Shown here in pieces: positions 22,630 through 32,590 of a stretch of 64,000 nucleotides of DNA. Under the pieces are notes generated by a model. That model did no database searches and was not told where the DNA came from. It saw nothing but the letters and a program-made list of their open reading frames with translations. Made by a program: the position numbers and the translations under genes. Position 1 is the first letter of the stretch. Each line of letters begins with the position of its first letter. Source of the stretch: Piliocolobus tephrosceles (lineage: Eukaryota > Chordata > Mammalia > Primates > Cercopithecidae); the NCBI RefSeq assembly GCF_002776525.5, contig NC_045440.1, positions 838,950 through 902,949 on the forward strand, given 5' to 3'.

Positions 22630-23175
22630 ATGTTCAGTGGTGCATGTATTGTCTTGATAAATAAACAACAGAAAATAGGATTTGAGAGCAGGAAAACAGC
22701 ACCGGTCTGACCACAAATTTACCAGGGTGGAGTTTTTCCCCACCCTAGTAAGCCTGAGGGTACTGCAGGAGACCAGGGCATATCTCAGTCCTTATCCCAA
22801 CTGCATAAGACAGACATTCCCAGAGTGGCCGTTTGTAGACCTCCCCCAGGAATGCATTCCTTCCCCAGGGTATTAATATTAATATTCCTTGCTAGGAAAA
22901 AAATTTAGCAATATCTCTCCTACTTGCACGTCCATTTATAAGCTCTTTGCAAGAAGAAAAATATGGCTCTTTTTGCCCAACCCTACCGGAAGTCAGACCT
23001 TATGGTTGTCTTCCCTTATTCCCTAAAAATTGCTGTTATTCTGTTCTTTTTCAAGGTGCATTGATTTCACATTGTTCAAATACACATGTTTTACAATCAA
23101 TTTGTACAGTTAACACAATTATTACAGTGGTCCTGAGGTGATGTACATCCTCAGCTTACAAAGATAACAGGATTA

Positions 23176-23613
23176 GCCTGATTACAGGCTTGAGCGCGGT
23201 GGCTCAAGCCTGTAATCCCAGTACTTTGGGAGGCCGAGACGGGCGGATCACGAGGTCAGGAGATCAAGACCATCCTGGCTAACACAGTGAAACCCCGTCT
23301 CTACTAAAAAATACAAAAAACTAGCCGGGCGAGGTGGCGGGCGCCTGTAGTTCCAGCCACCCCGAAGGCTGAGGCAGGAGAATGGCGTAAACCCGGGAGG
23401 CAGAGCTTGCAGTGAGCTGAGATCCGGCCACTGCACTCCAGCCTGGGTGACAGAGCCAGACTCTGTCTCAAAAAAAAAAAAAAAAAAAAANNNNNNNNNN
23501 NNNNNNNNNNNNNNNNNNNNNNNNNNNNNNNNNNNNNNNNNNNNNNNNNNNNNNNNNNNNNNNNNNNNNNNNNNNNNNNNNNNNNNNNNNAAAAAAAAAA
23601 AAAAAAAAAAACA
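23176..23613 (+). mobile_element. AluY with inverted insertion at its head, contains gap
   Basis: An exact 16-bp target duplication, AAAGATAACAGGATTA, lies at 23160-23175 and 23614-23629. The head reads GCC, then TGATTACAGGCTTGA, then GCGCGGTGGCTCAAGCCTG. The inserted 15 bases are the reverse complement of the Alu head just downstream. The poly(A) tail is interrupted by 100 N. Confidence 0.96.
23491..23590. other. Assembly gap (100 N) in an Alu poly(A) tail
   Basis: A-runs lie on both sides and the target duplication closes the Alu. The missing part is therefore probably just homopolymer, with the N count a placeholder. Confidence 1.
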
Positions 23614-23779
23614 AAAGATAACAGGATTAAGAGATTAAAGTAAAGACAGGCATAAGAAATTATAAAACTATTATTTGGGAACTGATAAGTGTCCATGAAA
23701 TATTCACAATTTATGTTCCTCTGCCATGGCTCCAGCTGGTCCCTCCATTTGGGGTCCCTGACTTCCCGCAACAAGCCCC

Positions 23780-24090
23780 CAAACAGCTGTGAGTGAATTC
23801 AATCCCATTCACACTCAACTTAAAAACATGGTCAAATATCTTCGACCATCCACTTGGTGGAGGAGGAGTAAAAGGCAAGAAAAAAGGAAGAAGAAAAATG
23901 GAGAGAAGTACTTAAAAAGTGCAAGCGGCCCTTTGGCTTCCCAGGCAGGTTTCTCATGATTTTCTCTATGGTCTTTTGGTGCTCAAGTCAACATCTCATG
24001 CCATGGTGTCCTCCTGTGGAAAGCCATTGCCCACTTTGTACCTTGGAGGAAGTGTGGGAAGAGCAGGTCATCCAAGCTCCATTCATGTCA
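23780..24090. other. Unassigned sequence, no gene seen
   Basis: A purine-rich patch at 23860-23910; otherwise nothing recognisable. Confidence 0.35.
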
Positions 24091-24370
24091 TCATGTGGAG
24101 AAGGTACATAGAGGAAGTGGCCAAGATGGGAGAAGAGCTCTGAGGGCAGGGCTGGTGGGAGTCAAAGCTATAGAAGAAGCTGCTTGGAGTAGAGTATGGA
24201 GGTCCTTGTTGACATGCCAGGGAGTCACGAACGTTTGTGTGGGATACTGAGCAGGAAAGCAGTGTGCTCAGACTTGTGCTCAAGGAAAATTGCTGTTGAA
24301 GTATCATGTAGCTGGACCAGAGGGGTGAGGAAAAAGGCAGAGAGAGAATTTAGGAGTCTAACACAATAGC
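24090..24370 (-). mobile_element. L2-like fragment
   Basis: GAGTCACGAACGTTTGTGTG, AGCAGGAAAGCAGTGTGCTC and the surrounding texture resemble antisense L2. Similar text after 25080 may be its continuation. Confidence 0.4.
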
Positions 24371-24371
24371 T

Positions 24372-25072
24372 CATGTTACAGGCTGCATGGTGTCTCCCCA
24401 AATTCCTATGTTGAAACCTTGACCCACAGTACCTCAGAATGGGCCTGTATTTGGAAATAGGGATTTTAAAGGTTAATTTAGTTAAAATGAGGTTATTGGG
24501 ATGAGCCCTCATCCATATGACTGGTGTCCTTATAAACAGAGATTACGGACCAGGCACAGTAGCTCATACCTGTAATCCCAGCACTTTGGGAGGCTGAGGC
24601 GGGTGGATCATGAGGTCAGGAGATTGAGACCATCCTGGCTAACACGGTGAAACCCTGTCTCTACTGAAAATACAAAAAAAAATTAGCTGGGCGAGGTGGC
24701 GGGCGCCTGTAGTCCCAGCTACTCAGGAGGCTGAGGCAGGAGAATGGTGTGAACCTGGGAGGTGGAGCTTGCAGTGAGCTGAGATCCGGCCACTGCACTC
24801 CAGCCTGGGCAACAGAGCAAGACTCCATCTCAAAAAAAAAAAAAAAAAAAAAGAGATTACGATACAGCCATGCACAGAGGGATGACTGTGTGGGGACACA
24901 GAAGGAAACAGCCATCTGCAAGCCAAGGAGAGGTCTCGGGAGAAACCAACTCTGCTGATGTCTTGAACTTGGACTTCCAGCTTCCACAATTGTGAGAAAG
25001 AAATTTCTCTTGTTGATAAGCTACCCAGACTGTGGTGTTTCATTATAGCAGCCCAAATGGACTAAGACATCA
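24372..25072 (+). mobile_element. MLT1-class MaLR LTR, split by Alu
   Basis: TGTTACAGGCTGCATGGTGT, CTGGTGTCCTTATAAACAGA, then after the Alu CAGAAGGAAACAGCCATCTG, CTTGGACTTCCAGCTTCCAC and CAGCCCAAATGGACTAAGAC. All are in consensus order. Confidence 0.9.
24548..24851 (+). mobile_element. AluY inserted in MLT1
   Basis: Full length with an A-rich tail. The exact duplication AGAGATTACG is at 24538-24547 and 24852-24861. Confidence 0.97.
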
Positions 25073-25280
25073 TGTATCTGCCAAAAGAGAAAGAGGAGTG
25101 GGTGGATTCCAGGACTGAGGAGAGTCAACTTGGAGAGGTGTCTAAGGGATGCCAGGCAGCCAAAAAAGTACCCTGGGGCCTTGTCAGTAAGACTGGTGGA
25201 CTAGACAGCAGTGGAGCCTGAGAGGCAACAGGTTAGTGCTCCAAAACTTGTGAGAGGGAGACAGGTGAAAAAAGGGGGAC

Positions 25281-25634
25281 TCAGGATGCAGCATTAACAC
25301 CAGCAAACACAAGGCTCATGAGACTGGAGAGAACCTCAGAAGCCATACAGACATCTTTGGTTAGCTGGCTCCAATCTTGCTTGGAGATGGAGTCAGCCAG
25401 GTCCTTCAAAATGCCAATGAACACAGGTCTCTGAGTAGCTCCCATCGCGGGCTCCAAGTCCTGTAGAAAAGAAGTCAGCAAGGCCAATGCATGAAGCCCT
25501 TTGATGCATATATGAGATATTTTCTCTACTATGGTAGCAAGGATGTAGTGCATCTGTGCTTTCCAGTATATATCTATGACTTTTGTTACATTCGACAGAC
25601 ATCTGTTCAGTGCTCTTAAGCACCTGCCAGCCAT
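25281..25634 (-). other. Unassigned 117-codon open frame
   Basis: ATG-initiated frame whose product would be largely alpha-helical. It contains amphipathic stretches (for example IYWKAQMHYILATIVEKISH and LHALALLTSFLQDLEPAM) and several cysteines near the N terminus. It lies outside recognisable Alu, L1 or LTR sequence, between L2-like texture and unique DNA. I see no poly(A), family match or clear splice sites. It may be a fragment of an old retrocopy or a chance frame. Confidence 0.2.
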
Positions 25635-25639
25635 GGAGT

Positions 25640-26040
25640 TTCAGATGCATTTCTTAGATAAGCGAGCTTCTTTCCCGTTTCAAATCACAGAGTGACAAAA
25701 GCACAGATCCTTGCTGGGGCTGCAGGCTGCTGGCAGTGTCACCCGAAGGCTGCTTTCTAAGGAAAACATTCTGCTGGGTTTTTTTTGGACAACACAGTTT
25801 CATGTGCTCATTTATTTCACACCCATGTTTTAAAAATTATTCTTTTCGGCTGGAAATATATTTTCAACCATGATAATAGATGGAAATTGTGAGCTGGTTA
25901 CAGTTCCCAAGTGACATTAGCATATGTGCTGAGTTTCCTCTTGAATCCCACCCCTCCTCGCCTTTTTGCTTTTCCATCTTTGTCTGGTTCTTAGGAGGAA
26001 AATTTTAAAAGAACACGCTGCCTGGATAATATATCTCATA
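25640..26040. other. Unassigned sequence, no gene seen
   Basis: No recognisable gene or repeat. Confidence 0.35.
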
Positions 26041-26149
26041 CTCACCTTCCTTCCTCCAACCTTCTTACCGGAGAAGGTGGAGAAGCTTCAGACTCCAGTC
26101 CTTCAACTTTATTCTCTGCCTGTAGGAGCATCCTATTCGTACCTGTGCC

Positions 26150-26760
26150 CTCCTCCCCCTTTTCCTGACTTTGCCTAGCCAGCCCATACCTTCTCCCACC
26201 TGGACAATTACAAAGTCCTTACCTTCTCCAAGAGGCCCTGCAATCTTCAGTGTTTCCTTATAATCCATCATCCACACCGCAAACAGAGGTATCTCTCTAA
26301 AATTGTAAACTGGGTTATGCTAAATTCTACTTCATGTTTTGGTGATTCTGTTACCTACATAATACATCCAACCTCCTTATCACCGTATTCGTCTCTCATC
26401 TTCCTGCCATTTTACTCCAATACTGCATGTGGTTTCAAGTCATTCTGCTGAGGCACATGGTTCTTTTCTCTTCTCCAAATATCCTTTTCTTCCTTGTCCA
26501 GCTGGCACACTCCCAGTCACTCTCTGGGTCATGGCTTAAGCGTTGCTTACTCTTGAAAACATCTCAGCCCTCCCAAGCTGAACTGGTCACTTCATCGGAG
26601 GCTCCTAGACAAACCCTGTCATAGGCCCCTGAGTGTCTCCAATGTCTGATGCCTTGACGTCTCCTGCTTGACCAAGTACCTGGCTACAAAGGCTGACATT
26701 CCTCTTCTTTGCAACTCCAGCATGATCCCAGTGTGTGGCTCAAAGTAGACTCTTTTAAAA
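26150..26760 (+). mobile_element. L2 fragment
   Basis: CAACCTCCTTATCACC, CATGGTTCTTTTCTCTTCTC, GCTGGCACACTCCCAGTCAC and CACTTCATCGGAGGCTCC follow the order of a diverged L2 sense strand. Confidence 0.6.
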
Positions 26761-26768
26761 TATATTGA

Positions 26769-27096
26769 GGCCAGGTGCAGTGGCTCATATTTGTAATGTC
26801 AGCACTTTGGAAGGCTGAGGTGGGAGGATTGCTTGAGTCAAGAAGTTCAAGACCAGCCTGGGCAACACAGTGAAATCTTGTCTCTACAAAAAATTTTCTA
26901 AAAAATTAGCCAAGTATGGTGGCACATGCCTATAGTCCCAGCTACTCAGGAGGCTGAGATGAGATGATCACGTGAACCTAGAGTAGTTCATGATTGCAGT
27001 GAACTATGACCACACCACTGTACTCCAGCCTGTACTCCTGGGTGCCAGAGTGAGACCCTGTCTCAAAAATAAATAAAATAAAATAAAATAAAACAA
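26769..27096 (+). mobile_element. AluJ/S-type with (AAAAT)n tail
   Basis: GGCCAGGTGCAGTGGCTCAT to an AATAAAATAAAATAAAAT tail. An extra CTGTACTCCTGG is duplicated before the end. Confidence 0.93.
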
Positions 27097-27184
27097 ACTA
27101 TTTGAATGGACAAGATACATTGAAATGGTTTAGGTGGCTGATGGCAGTGGTAGGTCCTACTCTCTGTGTTTATTGGAAGGGTCA

Positions 27185-27310
27185 CTCCAATTAAACAGAT
27201 ACTGAAGGACCACTCATTCTGTGCCAGGTTCTCTCTGAGTACTGAAGTTACCCAGGTGAACAAAACATCATTCCTTCACTGAATGAGCACACACGTGAGC
27301 AGTGAAGACC
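27185..27310 (-). mobile_element. L2 3-prime end fragment
   Basis: ACTCATTCTGTGCCAGGTTC and CCAGGTGAACAAAACATCAT match antisense L2. Confidence 0.65.
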
Positions 27311-27429
27311 AGCAAGGACAAAACGATAGCTGCTATACTTATAGGAGCAGAATACCATGCCAAAGGCTCCCGACCACAGCTACACATCCAAATCTAGGAG
27401 TTTTTAAAAACTGTATGTCTTTTTTCTGT

Positions 27430-27930
27430 ATTGTTTATCTGTTACTGCTTCACAAAGTACTTCAAAACTTAGCAGCTTGAATCACAAACCTTTATTATAT
27501 CACCTAAGTTTTTGAGGGTCTAGAGTGTGGCAGCAGTTTTCCTAGGTGGTATTAGTATTGACACTGGGATTTCTCATGAGATTGCATTCAAGATGTCAGT
27601 AGGGGCTTCTGTTATCTGAAGGCTTGATGGGGGCTAGACCCTCTCGCACAGCTAGCAAGTTGGTGCTGGCTGTTGGCAGAAGACCTCAGTTCCTCACCAT
27701 GCACACCTTTCTATAAAGCTTCTTGTGTGTCCTCATGATATGGTGGCTTTCCTCAGAGAGAGAGAGAGAGAGCAAGATAGAAGCCAAAATGCCGTATATG
27801 ACCTAGATCCAGAAGTCACATTGCATTGTTTCCACAATATCCTACTGGTTACACAGGGTAGCTCTATTTGGTGAGTGAGATGGCTACACAAGATTGTGAA
27901 TACTAGGAAGTAAAGATCAGAGGAAGCCGT
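27430..27930 (-). mobile_element. MaLR-like LTR, family uncertain
   Basis: ACTGCTTCACAAAGTACTTC, AAACTTAGCAGCTTGAATCA, TGGCTGTTGGCAGAAGACCT and TATGGTGGCTTTCCTCAGAG resemble an antisense MLT1-class LTR. A (GA)9-type run lies at 27755-27773. Confidence 0.5.
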
Positions 27931-28170
27931 TGGAGGCTGGCTACAGCCTGGCTCTAACCCCAGGGACTGAATTCGGTGTGCCTGGGTAGAGCCCAAGGTT
28001 CTGCTTATTTTGCCTTTTCTTTTCATTATCTTGGCCTTTTAACTTTTTATTGAAATATAATATATATATAGAAAAGTATACAAGTCACAAGTGTTTTCAC
28101 AAGGTACATAATTTTTTACAAAAGACACACACCCATGGAATCTATACCCAGATCAAGAAACAGAGCATTG

Positions 28171-28471
28171 GTCAGGTGCAGTGGCTCATGCCTGTAATCT
28201 CAGCACTTTGGGAGGCTAAGGTAGGAGGATCACTTGAGCCCAGGAGTTCAAGGGCAGCCTGGGCAACAAAGTGAGACTCTGTCTTCACAATTTGTTTTTA
28301 AATTAGACAAGTGTGATGAGGTATGTCTGTAGTCCCAGCTACTCAGCAGGCTGAGGTGGGAGGATTGTTTGTGCCCAGGAGGTTGAGGCTGCAGTGAGCC
28401 GTGATCACACCATGCACTCCAGTGTGGATGACAGAGTGAGTCCCTGTCTTAAAAAAAGAAAAAGAAAAAGA
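28171..28471 (+). mobile_element. AluJ/S-type in L1
   Basis: GTCAGGTGCAGTGGCTCATG to an A/G tail. Short flanks GAGCATTG and GAACATTG resemble a target duplication. Confidence 0.92.
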
Positions 28472-28518
28472 ACATTGCCAGCTACCACCTCTTCAGGGGC
28501 CCCCATTACACTCTCTTC

Positions 28519-28528
28519 NNNNNNNNNN
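28519..28528. other. Assembly gap (10 N)
   Basis: Ten N inside the antisense L1M. Confidence 1.
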
Positions 28529-29018
28529 GTGAATATGTGTACCTTTTTATGTGGTGTATACACCTAGGAATAGAAATGCCAGGTCATTACAGCAGTCATA
28601 TGTTTAGCTTTATAGAGACTGCAGAACAGGTTTTCAAAGTAGTCCTACCAATATACACTCCTATCAACAGTGCATGAGAGTTCCAGATCTTCTCCAATAC
28701 TTAGTATTTTCTGTGTTTTTCATTTTAGTCATTCTGACTGGCATAAGGTGATATCTCATTTTGATTTTAATTTGCATTTCCTGATGAGAAATGAAGTTAG
28801 CACATTTTCCTGGTTTATTGGCCATTTGGATGCCCTCTTGAAGTGACTGTTCATGTATGTTGCCCAGTTTTCTATGGAATGGCATGTCTTTTTCTTATAG
28901 ATGTGTAGGAGTTCTTTATATATTCTGCATAAAGTTTTTGTTAGATGTACCTATTACAAATATCTCCTCCCATTCTATGGGTCACCTCTGACTCTCTTAA
29001 TGGTATGGCTACCACCTT

Positions 29019-29115
29019 GTGCACCTGGGAGGCGGAGCTTGCGGTGAGCCGAGATTGCGCCACTGCACTCCAGCCTGGGTGACAGAGTGAGACTCCATCT
29101 AAAAAAAAAAAAAAT
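29019..29115 (+). mobile_element. Alu 3-prime fragment
   Basis: Only the last third of an Alu (ACCTGGGAGGCGGAGCTTGC to an A14 run), directly followed by another Alu in the same orientation. Confidence 0.9.
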
Positions 29116-29116
29116 T

Positions 29117-29392
29117 TGCTGGGAGGCTGAGGCGGGTGAATCACAAGGTCAGGAGATCGAGACCATTCTGGCTAACACAGTGAAACCCCGTCTCTACTAA
29201 AAATACAAAAAAAAAAAAAAAATTAGCTGAGCATGGTGGTGGGCGCCTGTAGTCCCAGCTACTCTGAAGGCTGAGACAGGAGAATGGTGTGAACCTGGGA
29301 GGCGGAGCTTGCAGTGAGCCAAGATCGTGCCACTGCACTCCAGCCTGGGCTACAGAGCAAGACTCCATCTAAAAAAAAAAAAAAAAAAAAAA
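29117..29392 (+). mobile_element. AluY/S-type, 5-prime truncated
   Basis: Starts at GCTGGGAGGCTGAGGCGGGT and runs to an A22 tail. Antisense L1M resumes at once (ATCTTTGCCTACTTCTAGGT). Confidence 0.93.
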
Positions 29393-29774
29393 TCTTTGCC
29401 TACTTCTAGGTCGTGAAAATGTTCTATTTTTTCTAAAATCTGTGTTGTTTTACTTTTAATATTTAGATATGCAATCCATCTGCAATAGTTGTTTTGTTTG
29501 GTGTGAGGTAAGCATCATGATTTTTTTTTTCCTTTATATGGAGATCTAACTGATACGAACCCATCTATTGAAAAGATGACCCTTCCCCACTGCACCTCCA
29601 CATCACCAGTACTGTATTCAGGTGACTACATATGTGTGTGTCTGCTTCTGGGCTCTCCATTCTGTTCCATTGGTCTACTTGTCTGTCCTTGCACCAGTAC
29701 CATACTGTCTTAACTATTACAGATGTACATAGGTTTTCATTCTGGTATTATAAGTCCTCCAGTTTTCTTGGAAA

Positions 29775-30370
29775 CCTTTCCCTCCGAATCAGGAATGGTA
29801 AGGTTATCCACTGTCATCACTTCCACTCACCATTGTCCAGACAGTCCCGGGACATGCAGTAAGACAAAAGGAAAAGTGGTGTAAGAATTGGAAAGGAAGG
29901 AAGAAAACTGTCCATATTTGCAGACAACATGATTGAATAATAAGTAAATTTAGTGAGGCTATCAGATACAAGGTTAATATACAAAAAGCACATATATTTC
30001 TATATATTAGCAAGACATGGAAAAACAGAAATTTCTGGCCGGGTGCGGTGGCTCATGCCTGTAATCCCAGCTCTCAGGGAGGCAGAGGCGGGAGGATAAC
30101 TTGAGCCCAGGAGTTCAAGACCTGCCTGGGTAATACAGCGAGACCCCGTTCTCCACAAAAAGGAAAAAAAAAAAAGACAAATGGAAAAACAGAAATTTCT
30201 AAGTAATACCATTTACAATGGCATCAAACGGTACCAACTGGATGTGCAAGGCCTCTCCTGCATTGAATACTACAAAAATTTATTGAGAAATTGTATGGAG
30301 GGATATACTATGTTCTTGGACAGAAAGATGTAATATTTAATGTTGTCCTAATCAAAATCCTAGCAAGGTG
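29775..30370 (+). mobile_element. L1M inverted 5-prime segment (ORF2 part)
   Basis: Sense-strand ORF2 text follows directly after the antisense segment: GTTATCCACTGTCATCACTT, AAACTGTCCATATTTGCAGA, CAAGGTTAATATACAAAAAG and TCCTAATCAAAATCCTAGCA. The RNA position where it stops lies just upstream of where the antisense part begins, as expected for one L1 with an inverted 5-prime end. Confidence 0.9.
30037..30180 (+). mobile_element. Monomeric Alu (FLAM/left arm)
   Basis: A single left monomer with an A tail. The perfect 20-bp target duplication ATGGAAAAACAGAAATTTCT lies at 30017-30036 and 30181-30200, so it inserted as a monomer. Confidence 0.95.
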
Positions 30371-30433
30371 GTGTATGTGTGTGTATGTGTATGTGTATGT
30401 GTGTGTGTTTGTCTATGTGTATATTTGTGTCCA
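30371..30433 (+). repeat. (TG/TATG)n microsatellite
   Basis: Imperfect GTGTATGTGTATGTGT array at the outer end of the inverted L1 segment. Confidence 0.95.
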
Positions 30434-30490
30434 TCAGAGATAGGAACTCTCCAAGCAGTGGTTAGAATCGAAGCACAGCCTTCCCCCTAA

Positions 30491-30541
30491 ACAAAGAAAA
30501 AAAAGAAAAAGAAAAAGAAAAAGAAAAAAGAAAAGAAAGAA
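30491..30541 (+). repeat. (GAAAAA)n A-rich array
   Basis: Repeated GAAAAA units interrupted by longer A-runs. Confidence 0.95.
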
Positions 30542-30544
30542 GGA

Positions 30545-30800
30545 CCTGGCTCTGGGAGGGCATTCCATAAAAGGGAAAGTGTTGGCATAACATAATGGAT
30601 GTTAGCATGTGCACAGCACATCCTAGGAACTTAAATAGCTTGGTTGGAGCTAGGCTGAGTGAGGGTGGTATAATGAGAGATGGGGTGGGGAATGCCAACC
30701 AACAGCCAGAATGTTAAAGATTTTAAATGCCAGGGATCATTCAAATTAGAGTATGAGCTTTATCCCTGGTTCCTTGGATTGCCCACACAATCCTTTTAAG
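30545..30800 (-). mobile_element. L2-like fragment
   Basis: CTGGGAGGGCATTCCATAAA and CAGCCAGAATGTTAAAGATT have antisense L2 texture. Confidence 0.45.
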
Positions 30801-30811
30801 CAAGGTAATAA

Positions 30812-31010
30812 CATGCTTTGCACATGTTAATTCATAATCTCCATGACTATCCTAATAGGAAGTATTATTATGATCATCCCCATTTCAAAGATGGAGAATC
30901 TAAGGCAAAGAGAGGTTAAAAACTTGCCCAACCCAAGGACACAGCTCATCAGAGGGGAGACTTAGAGTTTGATCTGAGGCAGTCTGGCTCTAGGATCTCT
31001 ATATATTTTA
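30812..31010 (-). mobile_element. MIR
   Basis: AATCTCCATGACTATCCTAA, CATCCCCATTTCAAAGATGG and AGAGGTTAAAAACTTGCCCA are in antisense MIR order. Confidence 0.88.
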
Positions 31011-31305
31011 GTCCCCACACTTTGCTGCCTCTGACTATTAAAACTTCATCCAACAGTGAACTTTGGCAATAGTATGAGGGTTGGTTTGAGGCTGTGATGA
31101 GAGAAAATACAGGCAGCGAGACTTCTTTGGAAGCAAATCAGTGGCAAGTTTCTGAAATTGAGCAATGCCAGTGGGGATGGAGAAGGAGGGACAGAGCTGA
31201 CCAACGCCACTGAGCTGAGATGACAGATTTGCTAATCGGGGGTCAGGGGACAGGACGAGGGGAAAAGGGAAGTCAATGAATAAACCCTGAATAAAGGTGG
31301 TAGTT

Positions 31306-31580
31306 GGCCGGGTGTGGTGGTTCACATCTATAATCCCAGCACTTTGGGAGACTGAGGCAGGCAGATCACTTGAGGCCAGGAGTTCAAGATCAGCCTGGGC
31401 AAGATGGCGAAACCCCATCTCTACTAAAAATACATAAATCAGCCAGGGATGGTGGTGTGCCCCTGTAATCCCAGCTACTCGGGAGGCTGAGGCAGGGGAA
31501 TTGCTTGAACGCAGGAGGTGGAGGTTACAGTGAGCTGAGATCACATCACTGCACTCCAGCCTGGATGACAGACCAAGATA
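31306..31580 (+). mobile_element. AluS-type, tail lost
   Basis: GGCCGGGTGTGGTGGTTCAC to GCCTGGATGACAGACCAAGA. It ends without a poly(A) tail. Confidence 0.94.
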
Positions 31581-31589
31581 CATGTGTAC

Positions 31590-32120
31590 TTACACTTAGT
31601 GTTGTACGTATGGAGGCCCTTGCTGTGGGTGTGGGAAAACAGGGTTTTCTATGACAACAGTGCAATAGCTTGAGTGTATATAGTTCTGTTCCCCCAAAAG
31701 TCCCTAAGTTGTGTCCAAACCATGGCTTCAGCCTCACTTTCTCTGTTGCTCAGGGCTCCATTCCTTCTTCTTTTCTTTGTCTCCGATTCATGTCCCATGT
31801 AGAACAGTTCAGTAATTTATTTTTTGGTCTTAGCAAGGCTAATCCATGCCCTCTGGATATCACTGTCCACACTAAGAAGCTTGTCCAAGAAAGTTCATCT
31901 CCAAGAGGAACTGTAGCACCAGGTGTTAGGATAATATGTTTGCTGCTCCATTATAGCATGAAGGCCTTTCATTACTTCCTACATTCAACTTCAGAGGGTC
32001 CGCCTTCCACCCTGAAGCCTCCCTCTGGTGTCTTCAACTGTGGGGTGTTATAGTCATGTGTTGACTCTGCGTTTTAATTTGTAAACTGAAACCTTAATAC
32101 AGCACTCTTTAAATGTTAGA
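31590..32120. other. Unassigned sequence with one 127-codon frame
   Basis: A plus frame at 31670-32053 has no recognisable domain or protein-like periodicity. No known repeat was recognised. Confidence 0.3.
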
Positions 32121-32124
32121 ACGG

Positions 32125-32315
32125 GTAGAAAAATCACTTAGTGAGCTTATAAAAATGCAGGGTCCTGGGCTTCCCTCCTAAAAATAGTCCTTCTTACTAT
32201 GCCTGGAGTAGGACCAAGATAGCTCTCTTTTTGACGATTTTTAAACCCCAGCCTCTGTTCCAGATGGTTTTGAGGAAGGTGATTCTCACACCACACTGAG
32301 AGGCATTGCTGTAGT
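32125..32315 (+). mobile_element. MER5A-like fragment
   Basis: GAGCTTATAAAAATGCAGGG and GAAGGTGATTCTCACACCAC resemble diverged MER5A. Confidence 0.5.
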
Positions 32316-32399
32316 GGGTGGTGGTGATGCTTCCATCTCCTGTGCAGCAAGCCCTTTCCAACCCCTTGAGTAAGGACCTGGATAAGCACTTGACATAGT

Positions 32400-32508
32400 G
32401 GCTCATTCTGCCACCAACTCTGTGAAATAGATGCTATTATTAGTCCATTTCACAGGGAGGAGAGAGTGGCTCAGAACGATCAACCTGCTCCAGGTTTCAG
32501 CTCTAGTT
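32400..32508 (-). mobile_element. MIR fragment
   Basis: ATGCTATTATTAGTCCATTT and GGAGGAGAGAGTGGCTCAGA fit antisense MIR. Confidence 0.6.
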
Positions 32509-32590
32509 CATTGATTCACTCACTCATTTATGCTCCACCATATGCTAGACCCTATCCTGGGGGCCAGTAGGTAACAGAGGAAAGGTATGA
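32509..32590 (-). mobile_element. L2 3-prime end fragment
   Basis: CATTGATTCACTCACTCATT and CCATATGCTAGACCCTATCC match the antisense L2 end. Confidence 0.6.

Larger units (their letters stand above)
22248..23773 (-). mobile_element. Solo ERVK-class LTR
   Basis: A single long LTR (about 1.1 kb without the inserted Alu). Its minus-strand start is TGTTGCGGGAAGTCAGGGAC. Inside are an AATAAA-type signal (reverse complement TTTATTAAGG near 22430) and a polypurine-like end. AGCCCC flanks it exactly at 22242-22247 and 23774-23779. A 6-bp duplication is characteristic of class II (ERVK) integration. The family is of the LTR13/MER9/MER11 kind; I cannot fix the name by eye. No internal gag, pol or env remains. 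Confidence 0.85.
28035..29770 (-). mobile_element. L1M 3-prime segment (5-prime-inverted L1)
   Basis: Antisense L1 phrases run in order: ACTTTTTATTGAAATATAAT, CCCAGATCAAGAAACAGAGC, CATTCTGACTGGCATAAGGT, GGAGTTCTTTATATATTCTG and CATTCTGTTCCATTGGTCTA. The segment is split by an Alu, a 10-N gap and an Alu cluster. It ends abruptly at TCCTCCAGTTTTCTTGGAA, after which the L1 reads on the other strand. Confidence 0.93.

Noticed and set aside
22947..23141. Open frames inside the ERVK-class LTR as retroviral protein
   Set aside because: An LTR carries no gag, pol or env; the frame is chance.
31038..31583. 181-codon minus frame, the longest in the window
   Set aside because: Most of it is the antisense of an AluS; antisense Alu frames are commonly open.
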